The notes under the pieces: model-generated | What the model saw: only the letters and a program-made list of their open reading frames with translations | What the model was told of the DNA's origin: nothing | Databases searched by the model: none | From: Gemmatimonadota bacterium | Lineage (GTDB): Bacteria; Gemmatimonadota; Gemmatimonadetes; Gemmatimonadales; GWC2-71-9 | Reading direction: 5' to 3' | NCBI GenBank assembly: GCA_003223395.1 | Contig: QHUZ01000030.1 | Location: forward strand, 1 to 55,145 | Length of the DNA: 55,145 bases | Shown here: piece by piece, positions 41,075-48,043 of the stretch | Layout: the number at the start of each line of letters is the position of its first letter | Position numbering within the stretch: position 1 is the stretch's first letter | Position numbers and translations under genes: made by a program

Positions 41075-41512
41075 TCAGGCTCCTTCATCGCCCTCGAGTC
41101 GGGAGGGACGCAACGCGATGAGCGTGATGATCGACAACACCCCGACGCCAGCTGGTACGATGCTCCCCGACATCACGTAGCCGACCCAGCAAAACAGCCC
41201 GGATCCCTCGACGACGGCCCAAATCAGGATCGCGGCGCCGCGCACCTCGGCGCGGCTCCAGTAGTCGTCGGGGGATTGGTCTGTGCTGCGCTGCGGAATC
41301 CGTGGCCGCAGGAGAACAAACGCAACGCTGAGATTCATGAGGGCGAGACCCGCGGTGGCGTAGCCGATCAGCGGACTGCCACCCCCGAGCGGGCCCTGCT
41401 TACGCAGCAGAAAGAAGAAGGTGGCACCCACGAGGATTTGCCCGATTCCGAGTGCCGCGTGGAGGATCCGGGCACCGCGGACTACTGCGACGGGCTGCAC
41501 GGCAGGGTCCAT
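41075..41512 (-). CDS. Four-helix membrane protein, unknown function
   Basis: A 145-residue protein with about four membrane helices (near residues 20-36, 48-66, 91-110, 115-133) and short polar loops. No motif of a known transporter is visible. It is part of a tightly spaced minus-strand run from the cyclase-like gene to the DUF2306 gene. Confidence 0.55.
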   Translation of the reverse strand: MDPAVQPVAVVRGARILHAALGIGQILVGATFFFLLRKQGPLGGGSPLIGYATAGLALMNLSVAFVLLRPRIPQRSTDQSPDDYWSRAEVRGAAILIWAVVEGSGLFCWVGYVMSGSIVPAGVGVLSIITLIALRPSRLEGDEGA

Positions 41513-41528
41513 GTGAATGGGTTACCCC

Positions 41529-41996
41529 TCAATTCGCCTTGAGGACCGCCTCGATGAAGCTCAGGCCCTTCGTTTCGACCCACGCCGCGGACACGGCGGC
41601 GATGCCGATGGTGCCGAGGCGATCGCCCGTTCCGGTCGGCGGCCGCCCTTTCCAAGGCGCGCGCTTGACCTCGCGATGAACCACGATGCCGTGCCGCGGG
41701 TCGTAGCGGAAGATGAGCGCCGAGGCGAGCCCGCTGCGCGGCGTGAAGGAGAGAGCGACACTGGGATAGGCGTCGTCGCGCTCGATGTGCTCGCGCACAG
41801 ACGCCTCGTGACCCACGGTCTTGAGCTCGGCCATGATCGTCTCGAGCACGGGGCGCACGACGGCGTGCAGCCGCTCGCCGCACATCCGGCGATCGGCTTG
41901 ATCGCGCGGCGTCTTGTCCTCGGCCTGCTGCTTTGCCGTCTGTGCGGCATACGCCTGCAGCAGTGCCTGCAGTTTGCCTTTGAATTCGTCGGTCAT
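41529..41996 (-). CDS. Conserved-looking cytoplasmic protein, unknown function
   Basis: A 155-residue protein with a helical N-terminus (L-L-Q-A-Y-A-A-Q-T-A-K-Q-Q) and a beta-rich second half (V-A-L-S-F-T-P, S-A-L-I-F-R-Y-D-P-R-H-G-I-V-V). No signal peptide or membrane helix. I cannot assign a family. It lies 8 bp downstream of the cyclase-like gene and may act with it. Confidence 0.55.
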   Translation of the reverse strand: MTDEFKGKLQALLQAYAAQTAKQQAEDKTPRDQADRRMCGERLHAVVRPVLETIMAELKTVGHEASVREHIERDDAYPSVALSFTPRSGLASALIFRYDPRHGIVVHREVKRAPWKGRPPTGTGDRLGTIGIAAVSAAWVETKGLSFIEAVLKAN

Positions 41997-42004
41997 AGTC
42001 TCCG

Positions 42005-42544
42005 TTACCGGCGCAGCGCGTGCCCGGACCGATGAGGGTCTTCCACCCGAATATACGTCACCGGTGGCGTATGCTTCTTGAAGCGCTGTCGCACATCCGG
42101 GCCCAGTTGCCGGAAGGCCTCGACGGAGAGGGCTACGCCGCTCGCGTCGAGCCGGGCAGTGACGTTCACGGTCTTCCCGAGGATGTCGTACCGCTTGTCC
42201 GACTGCAGGCCGAACTGACCCGCGACGACGGGCCCGAAGTGCGCTTTGACCGTGAGCCGGGATTCCCAGCCGCGATCGACCATGAGGCGGTCAGCCGCAT
42301 CCTTGAGCTCGAGCAGCCCGAGGACTCCGCGATCGACCGACTCGGCGGGAAATACGGCAAGCGTTGCGTCACCAATGAACTTCACGACGCGGCCACCGGC
42401 AGCAGCCACCGTGCGACCGGCCACCTCATAGTACGCGTCCATCACGCGGGCCACCTCGACGTCGTCGAGTCGCTCGGCCTGGGCGGCAAAATGTGTGAAA
42501 TCGGTGAACGCGACCAGCAAGGAGAGTTCGGAGAAGTCGAACAT
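42005..42544 (-). CDS. Class III adenylate/guanylate cyclase-domain protein (minimal)
   Basis: A 179-residue protein that is nearly all cyclase homology domain. Metal-binding Asp15 (F-T-D-F-T-H-F) and Asp59 (K-F-I-G-D-A-T-L-A-V-F) are kept, as is the G-K-T-V-N-V-T-A-R-L helix. There is no sensor domain, and the C-terminus ends shortly after the core. Class III cyclases make cAMP or cGMP as dimers; the nucleotide here cannot be predicted with confidence. The 189-bp upstream gap contains its promoter and a CCGATCG/CGATCGG inverted repeat (42681-42718). Confidence 0.8.
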   Translation of the reverse strand: MFDFSELSLLVAFTDFTHFAAQAERLDDVEVARVMDAYYEVAGRTVAAAGGRVVKFIGDATLAVFPAESVDRGVLGLLELKDAADRLMVDRGWESRLTVKAHFGPVVAGQFGLQSDKRYDILGKTVNVTARLDASGVALSVEAFRQLGPDVRQRFKKHTPPVTYIRVEDPHRSGHALRR

Positions 42545-42680
42545 AGTGCCTCCGGCGATTGGGGTGTTTGACGTCGGCCCGATGTCCGACAGTGACTGAA
42601 CTGGAGGCGCAGGCCCAAAGTCCTGCAGTGCGGAGCAATCTACATGCGCGAGTACAGAACGCGAGAAGCTATGAGGGGGG

Positions 42681-42718
42681 CCGATCGACGTTCGTGCGAC
42701 CTTTGCGGACGCGATCGG
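42681..42718. terminator. Inverted repeat after the HAD gene
   Basis: Seven-base arms CCGATCG (42681-42687) and CGATCGG (42712-42718) flank a 24-nt centre, 15 bp beyond the HAD stop codon. It could end the minus-strand transcript, but no T-run follows. Confidence 0.35.
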
Positions 42719-42733
42719 TGAAATTGTAGCCGT

Positions 42734-43405
42734 TCACGGAGTCATGCTCGGGAACGTGACGACGAAAGCGTCAAGTTCAGGACGGATATCAATACCTCTG
42801 AAATCCGCGATCGTTGCGTCCACGCCGGACAGGTCAGCCGCGGCATGCGTCGTGGTGAGCCCCACGACCCGAGCCCCCGCCGCCCGCCCCGCCGCGACGC
42901 CCGCAGGCGCGTCCTCGAACACGATGCAGGCCGGCGGCGCGTACCCGAGGCGTTCCGCGCCGAGCCGGTAACCGTCCGGCGCCGGTTTGCCGCGTTTGAC
43001 CTCCTCCGCGACCATCATAACATCGGGAATCGGTATACCGGCGGACCCGAGCCGGAGCCGTGCCAAGTCTCGGCCGCACGACGTTACGATCGCCCAGCGG
43101 TGACGCGGCAGGGAGGCGACCAGTTCCCTGGCTCCCGGCACGGGCTTCAGCCCCTCGCGGTCTGCAAGCTCGGTCGCATCGAGCCACTCGACTTCCGTGT
43201 CCGTGGCAAGCCTCGGCAGCACCATGCGCAGCGTGTCCAGCGCGCGGCGGCCGTGGGCGATCTGGAGAAAGGGCGCGGGATCTATCTGGTGGCGCTCTGC
43301 CCACTGACGCCAGGTCCGCTCGACAATCGAGCGTGAATCGACCAACACGCCGTCGAGATCGAAGAGAAACGCCTTGCAGCGTAATTTCTTCGCGGCGTCT
43401 TCTAC
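42734..43405 (-). CDS. HAD-superfamily phosphatase (beta-phosphoglucomutase/GPP-like), start unclear
   Basis: A HAD hydrolase with F-D-L-D-G-V-L-V-D-S (nucleophile Asp at 43358-43360), I-V-T-S-C-G, K-R-G-K-P-A-P-D-G-Y and V-F-E-D-A-P-A-G-V, i.e. subclass I with a helical cap, as in sugar phosphatases. The first GTG (43348) lies after the nucleophile motif and would remove it. The frame is open upstream through K-K-L-R-C-K-A-F-L, but no ATG, GTG or TTG is found. A GTA at 43405 overlaps the preceding TAG stop in the position where coupled starts normally lie. Either a rare start or a damaged 5' end. Confidence 0.75.
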   Translation of the reverse strand, partial: VEDAAKKLRCKAFLFDLDGVLVDSRSIVERTWRQWAERHQIDPAPFLQIAHGRRALDTLRMVLPRLATDTEVEWLDATELADREGLKPVPGARELVASLPRHRWAIVTSCGRDLARLRLGSAGIPIPDVMMVAEEVKRGKPAPDGYRLGAERLGYAPPACIVFEDAPAGVAAGRAAGARVVGLTTTHAAADLSGVDATIADFRGIDIRPELDAFVVTFPSMTP

Positions 43406-43809
43406 CGTACGCGAACCGCCGTCAGAAACGGATCCTGGCCCTCCGGAGCCGTAAAGATGCGCAGCGTGTCGCCGTGAACCTCGAGGTAGGCCGTATCCAG
43501 GTAGTGGTTCAGCACGTATTCAGCGGGGATTCCCTGACAGTTCGGCTCGCCGTTCGAGCGGAGGCCCGAGTGTTGCACGATGAGCCGCGACGAGCCCGAG
43601 TCCACTGCGTAGGTCCCCGTGAGCGCCTGCTTGCCCGAGCTGACCAGCATCGTGCCGTCGCCGCGGAATTCCATCGCAGCGTTCCGACAGGGCTCGAAGT
43701 CACCGCTTCCCTGGCTGCGCCACACGCCAACAAGGCCTTTGGCCAACGATGGAGGCTGGGGCGGGCGGCACCCGAGCCACACGAGGAGGAGAAGGCTGAT
43801 ACGCCGCAT
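43402..43809 (-). CDS. Small lipoprotein, lipocalin-like, unknown function
   Basis: A 135-residue predicted lipoprotein (L-L-L-V-W-L-G-C-R). After a proline stretch, L-V-G-V-W-R-S-Q, a beta-rich body with G-D-G-T-M-L-V-S-S and a late T-A-Y-L-E-V-H-G-D-T-L-R-I-F strand resemble the 8-stranded lipocalin-like or META-type domains of small secreted proteins. No specific family can be named. It is directly upstream of the HAD gene. Confidence 0.6.
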   Translation of the reverse strand: MRRISLLLLVWLGCRPPQPPSLAKGLVGVWRSQGSGDFEPCRNAAMEFRGDGTMLVSSGKQALTGTYAVDSGSSRLIVQHSGLRSNGEPNCQGIPAEYVLNHYLDTAYLEVHGDTLRIFTAPEGQDPFLTAVRVR

Positions 43810-43849
43810 GACTTCAGGATAACGTCGAACGGGGCCCCTTCGGAAGCAA

Positions 43850-44188
43850 CTATCGCTTCACCTTCTTCTTCGCGGCAACGGCGATCGATTTCTCGGCCCA
43901 GGGGCGCAGGGCCCCGGGATCGTCGAGCAGGTCGACGGGGACCTGGTAGTACTTCATCCCTTCGCTGCCCTCGCCATACGGCTGGAACGGCTTCATGCCC
44001 CGCTGCTCGAAATCGGGGCGGTTGGTGTCGTCCACTTTGAAGTAGAGCGTGTCGTCAGCGATGAGGGCGAAGAACAGGTCGCCGGCGTAAATGCCGACTC
44101 CGCCGAACATGGCGCGCGCGCGGACCCGCGACGCGACCCGGCTCAGTTGGTCCAGGATGAACGTGCGGAAGCTCGCGCTGACGGCCAC
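43850..44188 (-). CDS. TfoX/Sxy N-terminal domain protein
   Basis: A 112-residue protein consisting of the TfoX N-terminal domain only: R-A-M-F-G-G-V-G-I-Y, F-F-A-L-I-A-D-D-T-L-Y-F-K-V-D and Y-Y-Q-V-P. In gamma-proteobacteria TfoX/Sxy controls competence; stand-alone domains like this are widespread and uncharacterised. A lysine-rich tail ends the protein. It lies 11 bp after the YCII-related gene. Confidence 0.87.
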   Translation of the reverse strand: MAVSASFRTFILDQLSRVASRVRARAMFGGVGIYAGDLFFALIADDTLYFKVDDTNRPDFEQRGMKPFQPYGEGSEGMKYYQVPVDLLDDPGALRPWAEKSIAVAAKKKVKR

Positions 44189-44199
44189 AGGTCATGCTC

Positions 44200-44571
44200 T
44201 CATTGGACTCGCCGTCGGACAGTCTCGATGTCGCGCACGGGACGCACCTCGACGCAGCCGGTGCGAGCCCAAGGAAACTCCTTCGCGATCTCGACGGCCT
44301 CATCAATGTCTTTCGCTTCGATGAGATTGAAGCCTCCCAGGACCTCTTTGGCTTCACTGAACGGGCCGTCCCTGACTTGGGTGCGGCCGTTGCGGATCCG
44401 AACGGATTTCGCCGTCTCGGCACCTTCGAGCATCTGGCTGTCGGTGAGCCGTCCATCGCGGCGCAGTTCGTCGGCGTGCGCGAGACACCCACGCATCATC
44501 CGATCGGTCTCCGCGCGGGGTAGCGCGTCATAGAGCGCGGGATCGTTGTAAATCACGAGAACGAATTTCAC
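44200..44571 (-). CDS. YCII-related (DGPF-domain) protein
   Basis: A 123-residue small alpha/beta protein with the typical M-K-F-V-L-V-I-Y-N-D start, V-R-D-G-P-F-S-E-A-K-E-V-L-G-G-F-N-L-I-E-A core and E-V-R-P-V end. These proteins often sit beside ECF sigma factors of the ECF41/42 type, but no sigma factor is in the window. Function unknown. Confidence 0.88.
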   Translation of the reverse strand: MKFVLVIYNDPALYDALPRAETDRMMRGCLAHADELRRDGRLTDSQMLEGAETAKSVRIRNGRTQVRDGPFSEAKEVLGGFNLIEAKDIDEAVEIAKEFPWARTGCVEVRPVRDIETVRRRVQ

Positions 44572-44602
44572 TCTGGTGCAGTCCTCCCTGAGGTGAGAGC
44601 AG

Positions 44603-45628
44603 TCATTGACGACGTTCCACCACCATCATCATGAACGAACCCGGAATGACGGGTGGACGGCGTCTCGGATTGGCGGCCGTAGAATCGGTCGGCGCAGGCC
44701 CGAACTTCGCCGAGACGACGTAGACGCGATGGGTCGTGGGGTCGAGACCCATGTTGCGGCCGCCGAGCGCGGTTTGGAGGTTCTCCACGACGTGGAATTG
44801 GTCGGGACTATCCTCGTGAATGACCGTCAGCGTGCCATCCGCGTTCGCCGCGAACACGTCGCCCGTGGCGGGATCGAACGCCGCACCATCCACCCCGGCG
44901 CCGATTGGCGCAGTGGCGACGACTCGGCCGGTTTGGTAGTCGGAAACCGCCAGCACGCCGTTGCGACAGCCGCTGAACAAACGGTGATGCGGGGTATCGA
45001 TGGCCATGGCGACCGGTTGTTGGCAGGGTGCCGTGGACCAGCGGCGAGTGACCGTGAGAGACTTGCCGTCGATCTCCACGACTTCGCCGTTGTCAACGAG
45101 GTTGACGAAGAGCTTGCCGTTGCCCGCGGGAACGCCCGTCTCAGGCTTACCGCCGAGGGGGATGTTCGTGACGAGCCGCCCGGGGCCGGGATCGATGACG
45201 GTGGAGGAATGGGCATCGCCGTTGAACGTGAAGACGCGATTCGAGGGCGCGTCGTAGACGATCGCGTCGGCGTCCTCCGCGGCAGGAATGCGGCCCAGCA
45301 CCTGGAATGTCGTCGGGTCGCACATGACGACGGCGCTGTCGTTGCCGGAAGTCGCGAAGCCGTGGTGCGCCGCGTCCACGAGCGCGACCCCGTGGGCGCC
45401 GTGAATTTCATGGATCTCGCCGAGCAGTCTTCCATCGGTTTCATCCACGACCATGACGCGATCCTGCCGCGCGATGAACACGCGGTGCCGAGGCGGATCG
45501 GGGATGACGTAGTCCCAACGGCCGTCTCCGCCGAGGACGTAGGTGTGCGTGATCTGGTACGGTGCCGGCGTCTGAGCGGCGAGACTCGACACCGCGCCCA
45601 GGGCAAGCACAAGGGCGACACGACGCAT
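44603..45628 (-). CDS. YncE-like beta-propeller secreted protein
   Basis: A 341-residue exported protein; the start at 45628 has a GGAG site 6 bp upstream and gives a signal peptide ending S-L-A-A-Q. The rest is a seven-bladed propeller of the YncE / surface-layer type, with repeated V-D-E-T-D-G-R-L-L-G, A-P-S-N-R-V-F-T-F-N-G and D-P-T-T-H-R-V-Y-V-V. Such propellers bind ligands in the periplasm and have no assigned catalysis. Confidence 0.83.
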   Translation of the reverse strand: MRRVALVLALGAVSSLAAQTPAPYQITHTYVLGGDGRWDYVIPDPPRHRVFIARQDRVMVVDETDGRLLGEIHEIHGAHGVALVDAAHHGFATSGNDSAVVMCDPTTFQVLGRIPAAEDADAIVYDAPSNRVFTFNGDAHSSTVIDPGPGRLVTNIPLGGKPETGVPAGNGKLFVNLVDNGEVVEIDGKSLTVTRRWSTAPCQQPVAMAIDTPHHRLFSGCRNGVLAVSDYQTGRVVATAPIGAGVDGAAFDPATGDVFAANADGTLTVIHEDSPDQFHVVENLQTALGGRNMGLDPTTHRVYVVSAKFGPAPTDSTAANPRRRPPVIPGSFMMMVVERRQ

Positions 45629-45639
45629 GGAGACTCCTT

Positions 45640-45738
45640 TTAGGAAGCGCCCGGACCTGGTGGGGTGCGGCGCCGGCGAACGACGAAAAGGATCACAACC
45701 AGCACAACCACGAAGATTAGACCCAGTTGCCAGTTCAC
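45640..45738 (-). CDS. 32-residue single-helix membrane peptide
   Basis: A GTG-started small frame with a GGGAG site 7 bp upstream. It encodes V-N-W-Q-L-G-L-I-F, a run of Val/Leu/Ile residues and V-V-R-R-R-R-T-P-P-G-P. The four arginines after the helix predict a cytoplasmic C-terminus. It ends 11 bp before the YncE-like start, so it may be the leader gene of that mRNA. Its reality rests on the ribosome-binding site and clean membrane-peptide composition only. Confidence 0.45.
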   Translation of the reverse strand: MNWQLGLIFVVVLVVILFVVRRRRTPPGPGAS

Positions 45739-45805
45739 GTGGTCTCCCGGTGGAGGTTAGGCTGATTCTACCATGGACACCGGGCACCGCCAGCCGAGGG
45801 ACTCC

Positions 45806-46315
45806 CTAGGCTGGAGGTCCCAACCGCTCGGTGAGGAGACCACGGAACGCATCGACCTGTTCCGGCTGCGCGAAACAGTGTTTTGGCACGATGTTGAACA
45901 TCAAGTCGGATTGATATAACACGAACACCGTGGCTCCTTCCCTCCAGCGAATCAGATGATTCCAGGGCAACCGCGTCGTGCTGTTGGCGTTGGTCGACTC
46001 AATCCCGGTGTCGGTGCAGGCCGACTCAAACGGGAGCTGGAGATTGCGCTGTTAGCTGTAGACGCGACGCACGCGTTGGGGAAGGTAGATGAGGCGGACA
46101 AACAGCTGCACCGCGGCGAGAAACAGAAAGATCAGAAGGGGAGGCAGTCCCGTCTGCGGATCCTGAACCGAAATATCTGCGAAGAGCAGCACAGCCACAC
46201 CCAGCACGACCCAGAACGCGATCCACGCAACGCGCTTCCAGCCGCGCTTCTGCATGTGCAGCTTGTTTGCAGCGACGCAATCGTCCACGGACAGCTGACC
46301 GGCGAACTTGATCAT
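45806..46315 (-). pseudogene. YcxB-like membrane protein with one in-frame stop codon
   Basis: A 170-codon frame starting M-I-K-F-A-G-Q-L-S-V-D-D with two membrane helices (~32-50, ~60-76). It reads R-V-R-R-V-Y-S, then TAA at 46052-46054, then continues in the same frame as Q-R-N-L-Q-L-P-F-E, T-D-T-G-I-E-S, W-N-H-L-I-R-W and I-V-P-K-H-C-F to a TAG at 45806. The second half is the conserved YcxB C-terminal domain. A single C-to-T change in CAA would make the stop. The start overlaps the deoC stop (ATGA). The rest of the gene has no other damage. Confidence 0.85.
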
Positions 46316-47037
46316 CGGCTCGCTACGAGGCTCGGCACGTACTCCGCAAAGGTGCGCTTCTGCTCTGCGGGCAGCGCTTCGAACGCGCGTACGAATTGGT
46401 CGGTTCGAGTCGAGCCAAACCGCCGCGCGCCAGCCCGAAGGTACGCCAGCAGCTCGGGGAGCTCCCGGATCCCGCCGGCGGCCTTCACCTGGCACCTCCC
46501 GTTCACCACGTCGTGCATCAAGCGCACATCCTCGAGCGTCGCCCCGCCGTCGGCGTACGCGGTGGACGTCTTCACGAAGTGCGCACCCGCCTGGGCAATC
46601 CAGTCACAGGCCCGGCGTTTTTCTTCCTCGCTCAAGTAGTAGTTCTCCGTGATGACCTTGACGACCCTGCCCGCAGCGGCGCTGACGACGCCTTCGATGT
46701 CTTCCATGAAGACCTGTTGCTCGCTGTTCTTGAGGGCCGGGATGTTCATCACCATGTCGATTTCCTGTGCGCCGAGGCCCAGCACCTGCTCCGCCTGATA
46801 GCGCTTCATCGCTGGTATTTCGTTGCCGTGCGGAAAACCGACCACCGTTCCGACGAGCACGTCGGTGCCTCGCAGCAACTCGACGGCGAGCGGGATGTAA
46901 TGCGGTTGCACCGTAAGAGTGGCGGCGCCGAGTCGAGCGGCGGTCTCCCCGAACTGCACGACTTCCGCCCGCGTGGCATTTGGGCGGACGATCGAATGAT
47001 CGAAGAGCTTCGCAAAGCTGCGCGCGTCGATGGTCAT
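46312..47037 (-). CDS. deoC: Deoxyribose-phosphate aldolase
   Basis: A 241-residue class I aldolase that splits 2-deoxyribose-5-phosphate into glyceraldehyde-3-phosphate and acetaldehyde in deoxynucleoside catabolism. The Schiff-base lysine is in H-F-V-K-T-S-T-A-Y; a second lysine is in Q-V-K-A-A-G-G-I-R. G-F-P-H-G replaces the common G-F-P-L-G. E-I-D-M-V-M-N-I precedes. Length is normal. It is divergent from the ubiA-like gene. Confidence 0.95.
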   Translation of the reverse strand: MTIDARSFAKLFDHSIVRPNATRAEVVQFGETAARLGAATLTVQPHYIPLAVELLRGTDVLVGTVVGFPHGNEIPAMKRYQAEQVLGLGAQEIDMVMNIPALKNSEQQVFMEDIEGVVSAAAGRVVKVITENYYLSEEEKRRACDWIAQAGAHFVKTSTAYADGGATLEDVRLMHDVVNGRCQVKAAGGIRELPELLAYLRAGARRFGSTRTDQFVRAFEALPAEQKRTFAEYVPSLVASR

Positions 47038-47111
47038 GGCTCTAATCTACTCCTGAGGGCTCATTCGATAAGTTATACCGCTGCTTGTTTCATCACCGGA
47101 GGAGGTCCGCC

Positions 47112-47978
47112 CTGCGCTCCGAGCTCGTATTCCTGCTGCAAGTGTCCCGACCCGGTCTGTGGCTCACGGCGATCGCGTTCTACATGCTGCCACTGGCGCA
47201 GCGAAATGTGTTTCACTCCGTCGCTTTCTGGCTCGGCGCCTTGTACGTCAGCCTTCCCATGGGTCTGCTGCTCTACGGCTGGAACGACATCGTCGACTAC
47301 GAAGTCGACCGCCTCAACCCTCGCAAAGGTACGTTCCTGTTCGGCGCGCGCGGCACGCCGGAGCAATTGCGCCGGTTGCCGCTCCGCATCGCGCTCGTGC
47401 AGCTGCCGTTCGTGGTCGCCTGCAGTTTGCTCGGCGGAGCGAAGCTGCTGCTGTGCTTCGCCGGCATGACCGCCGCAGCGGCGCTGTATAACTGGCCCCG
47501 CTACGGCTTCAAGACGCGCCCGCCGCTCGAGATCCTGAATCAGGCGGGGTACCTGTTCGTGTTCCTGCTGAGCAGTTGGCTGAATGACGTTCCACTGCTC
47601 CCCTGGGCCACCCTGGTCTTCGGCGCGCTTTTCGCCATGCACTCGCACGTGTTCGGCGAAGTGATGGATGTGGAGCCTGACCGTTCGGCCGGCCGGCGGA
47701 CCACGGCCGCGGTCATCGGCCGAGTTCCGGCCAAACTATTGATCGTCACGCTGCTGTTGTGTGAAGCGGGGTTGGTCGTTAGGGTTTTCGGCGCGAAAGA
47801 GCTGGCTGCGTTCCTGCTGGTGACCGCGGCGTGGTTCGCCATCGACGCCATGCTGATCTGGCGCAGCCGCCCCTACAGCAACGGGACGATGCGCTTCTTC
47901 ATGTTGGCCTGGAACGCGATCGCGCTGATCAACATGCCGTGGATGTGGGCGAAGGCCATCCTGCTGCACATGCGGTGA
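47112..47978 (+). CDS. UbiA-family prenyltransferase
   Basis: A 288-residue membrane enzyme with eight to nine helices. The two Asp-rich motifs that bind Mg-prenyl diphosphate are Y-G-W-N-D-I-V-D-Y-E-V-D-R and G-E-V-M-D-V-E-P-D-R. CTG at 47112 is chosen because a GGAGGAGGT ribosome-binding site ends 5 bp upstream; the only other in-frame start, a TTG at 47085, lies before this site. Substrate unclear; it could make a quinone, a carotenoid-related or a digeranylgeranyl-type lipid. Confidence 0.82.
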   Translation: MRSELVFLLQVSRPGLWLTAIAFYMLPLAQRNVFHSVAFWLGALYVSLPMGLLLYGWNDIVDYEVDRLNPRKGTFLFGARGTPEQLRRLPLRIALVQLPFVVACSLLGGAKLLLCFAGMTAAAALYNWPRYGFKTRPPLEILNQAGYLFVFLLSSWLNDVPLLPWATLVFGALFAMHSHVFGEVMDVEPDRSAGRRTTAAVIGRVPAKLLIVTLLLCEAGLVVRVFGAKELAAFLLVTAAWFAIDAMLIWRSRPYSNGTMRFFMLAWNAIALINMPWMWAKAILLHMR

Positions 47979-48043
47979 GCTCTGGCGACTCGTCACAACA
48001 CGGGCTCACCGGCACGCTGGTCGCGCTGGAGTCTGACACGCGC

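Noticed and set aside
42005-42544. Cyclase gene as the core of a Pycsar-like defence system
   Set aside because: Neighbours are a four-helix protein and unknown small proteins without a cyclic-nucleotide-binding domain; the protein has the general class III form.
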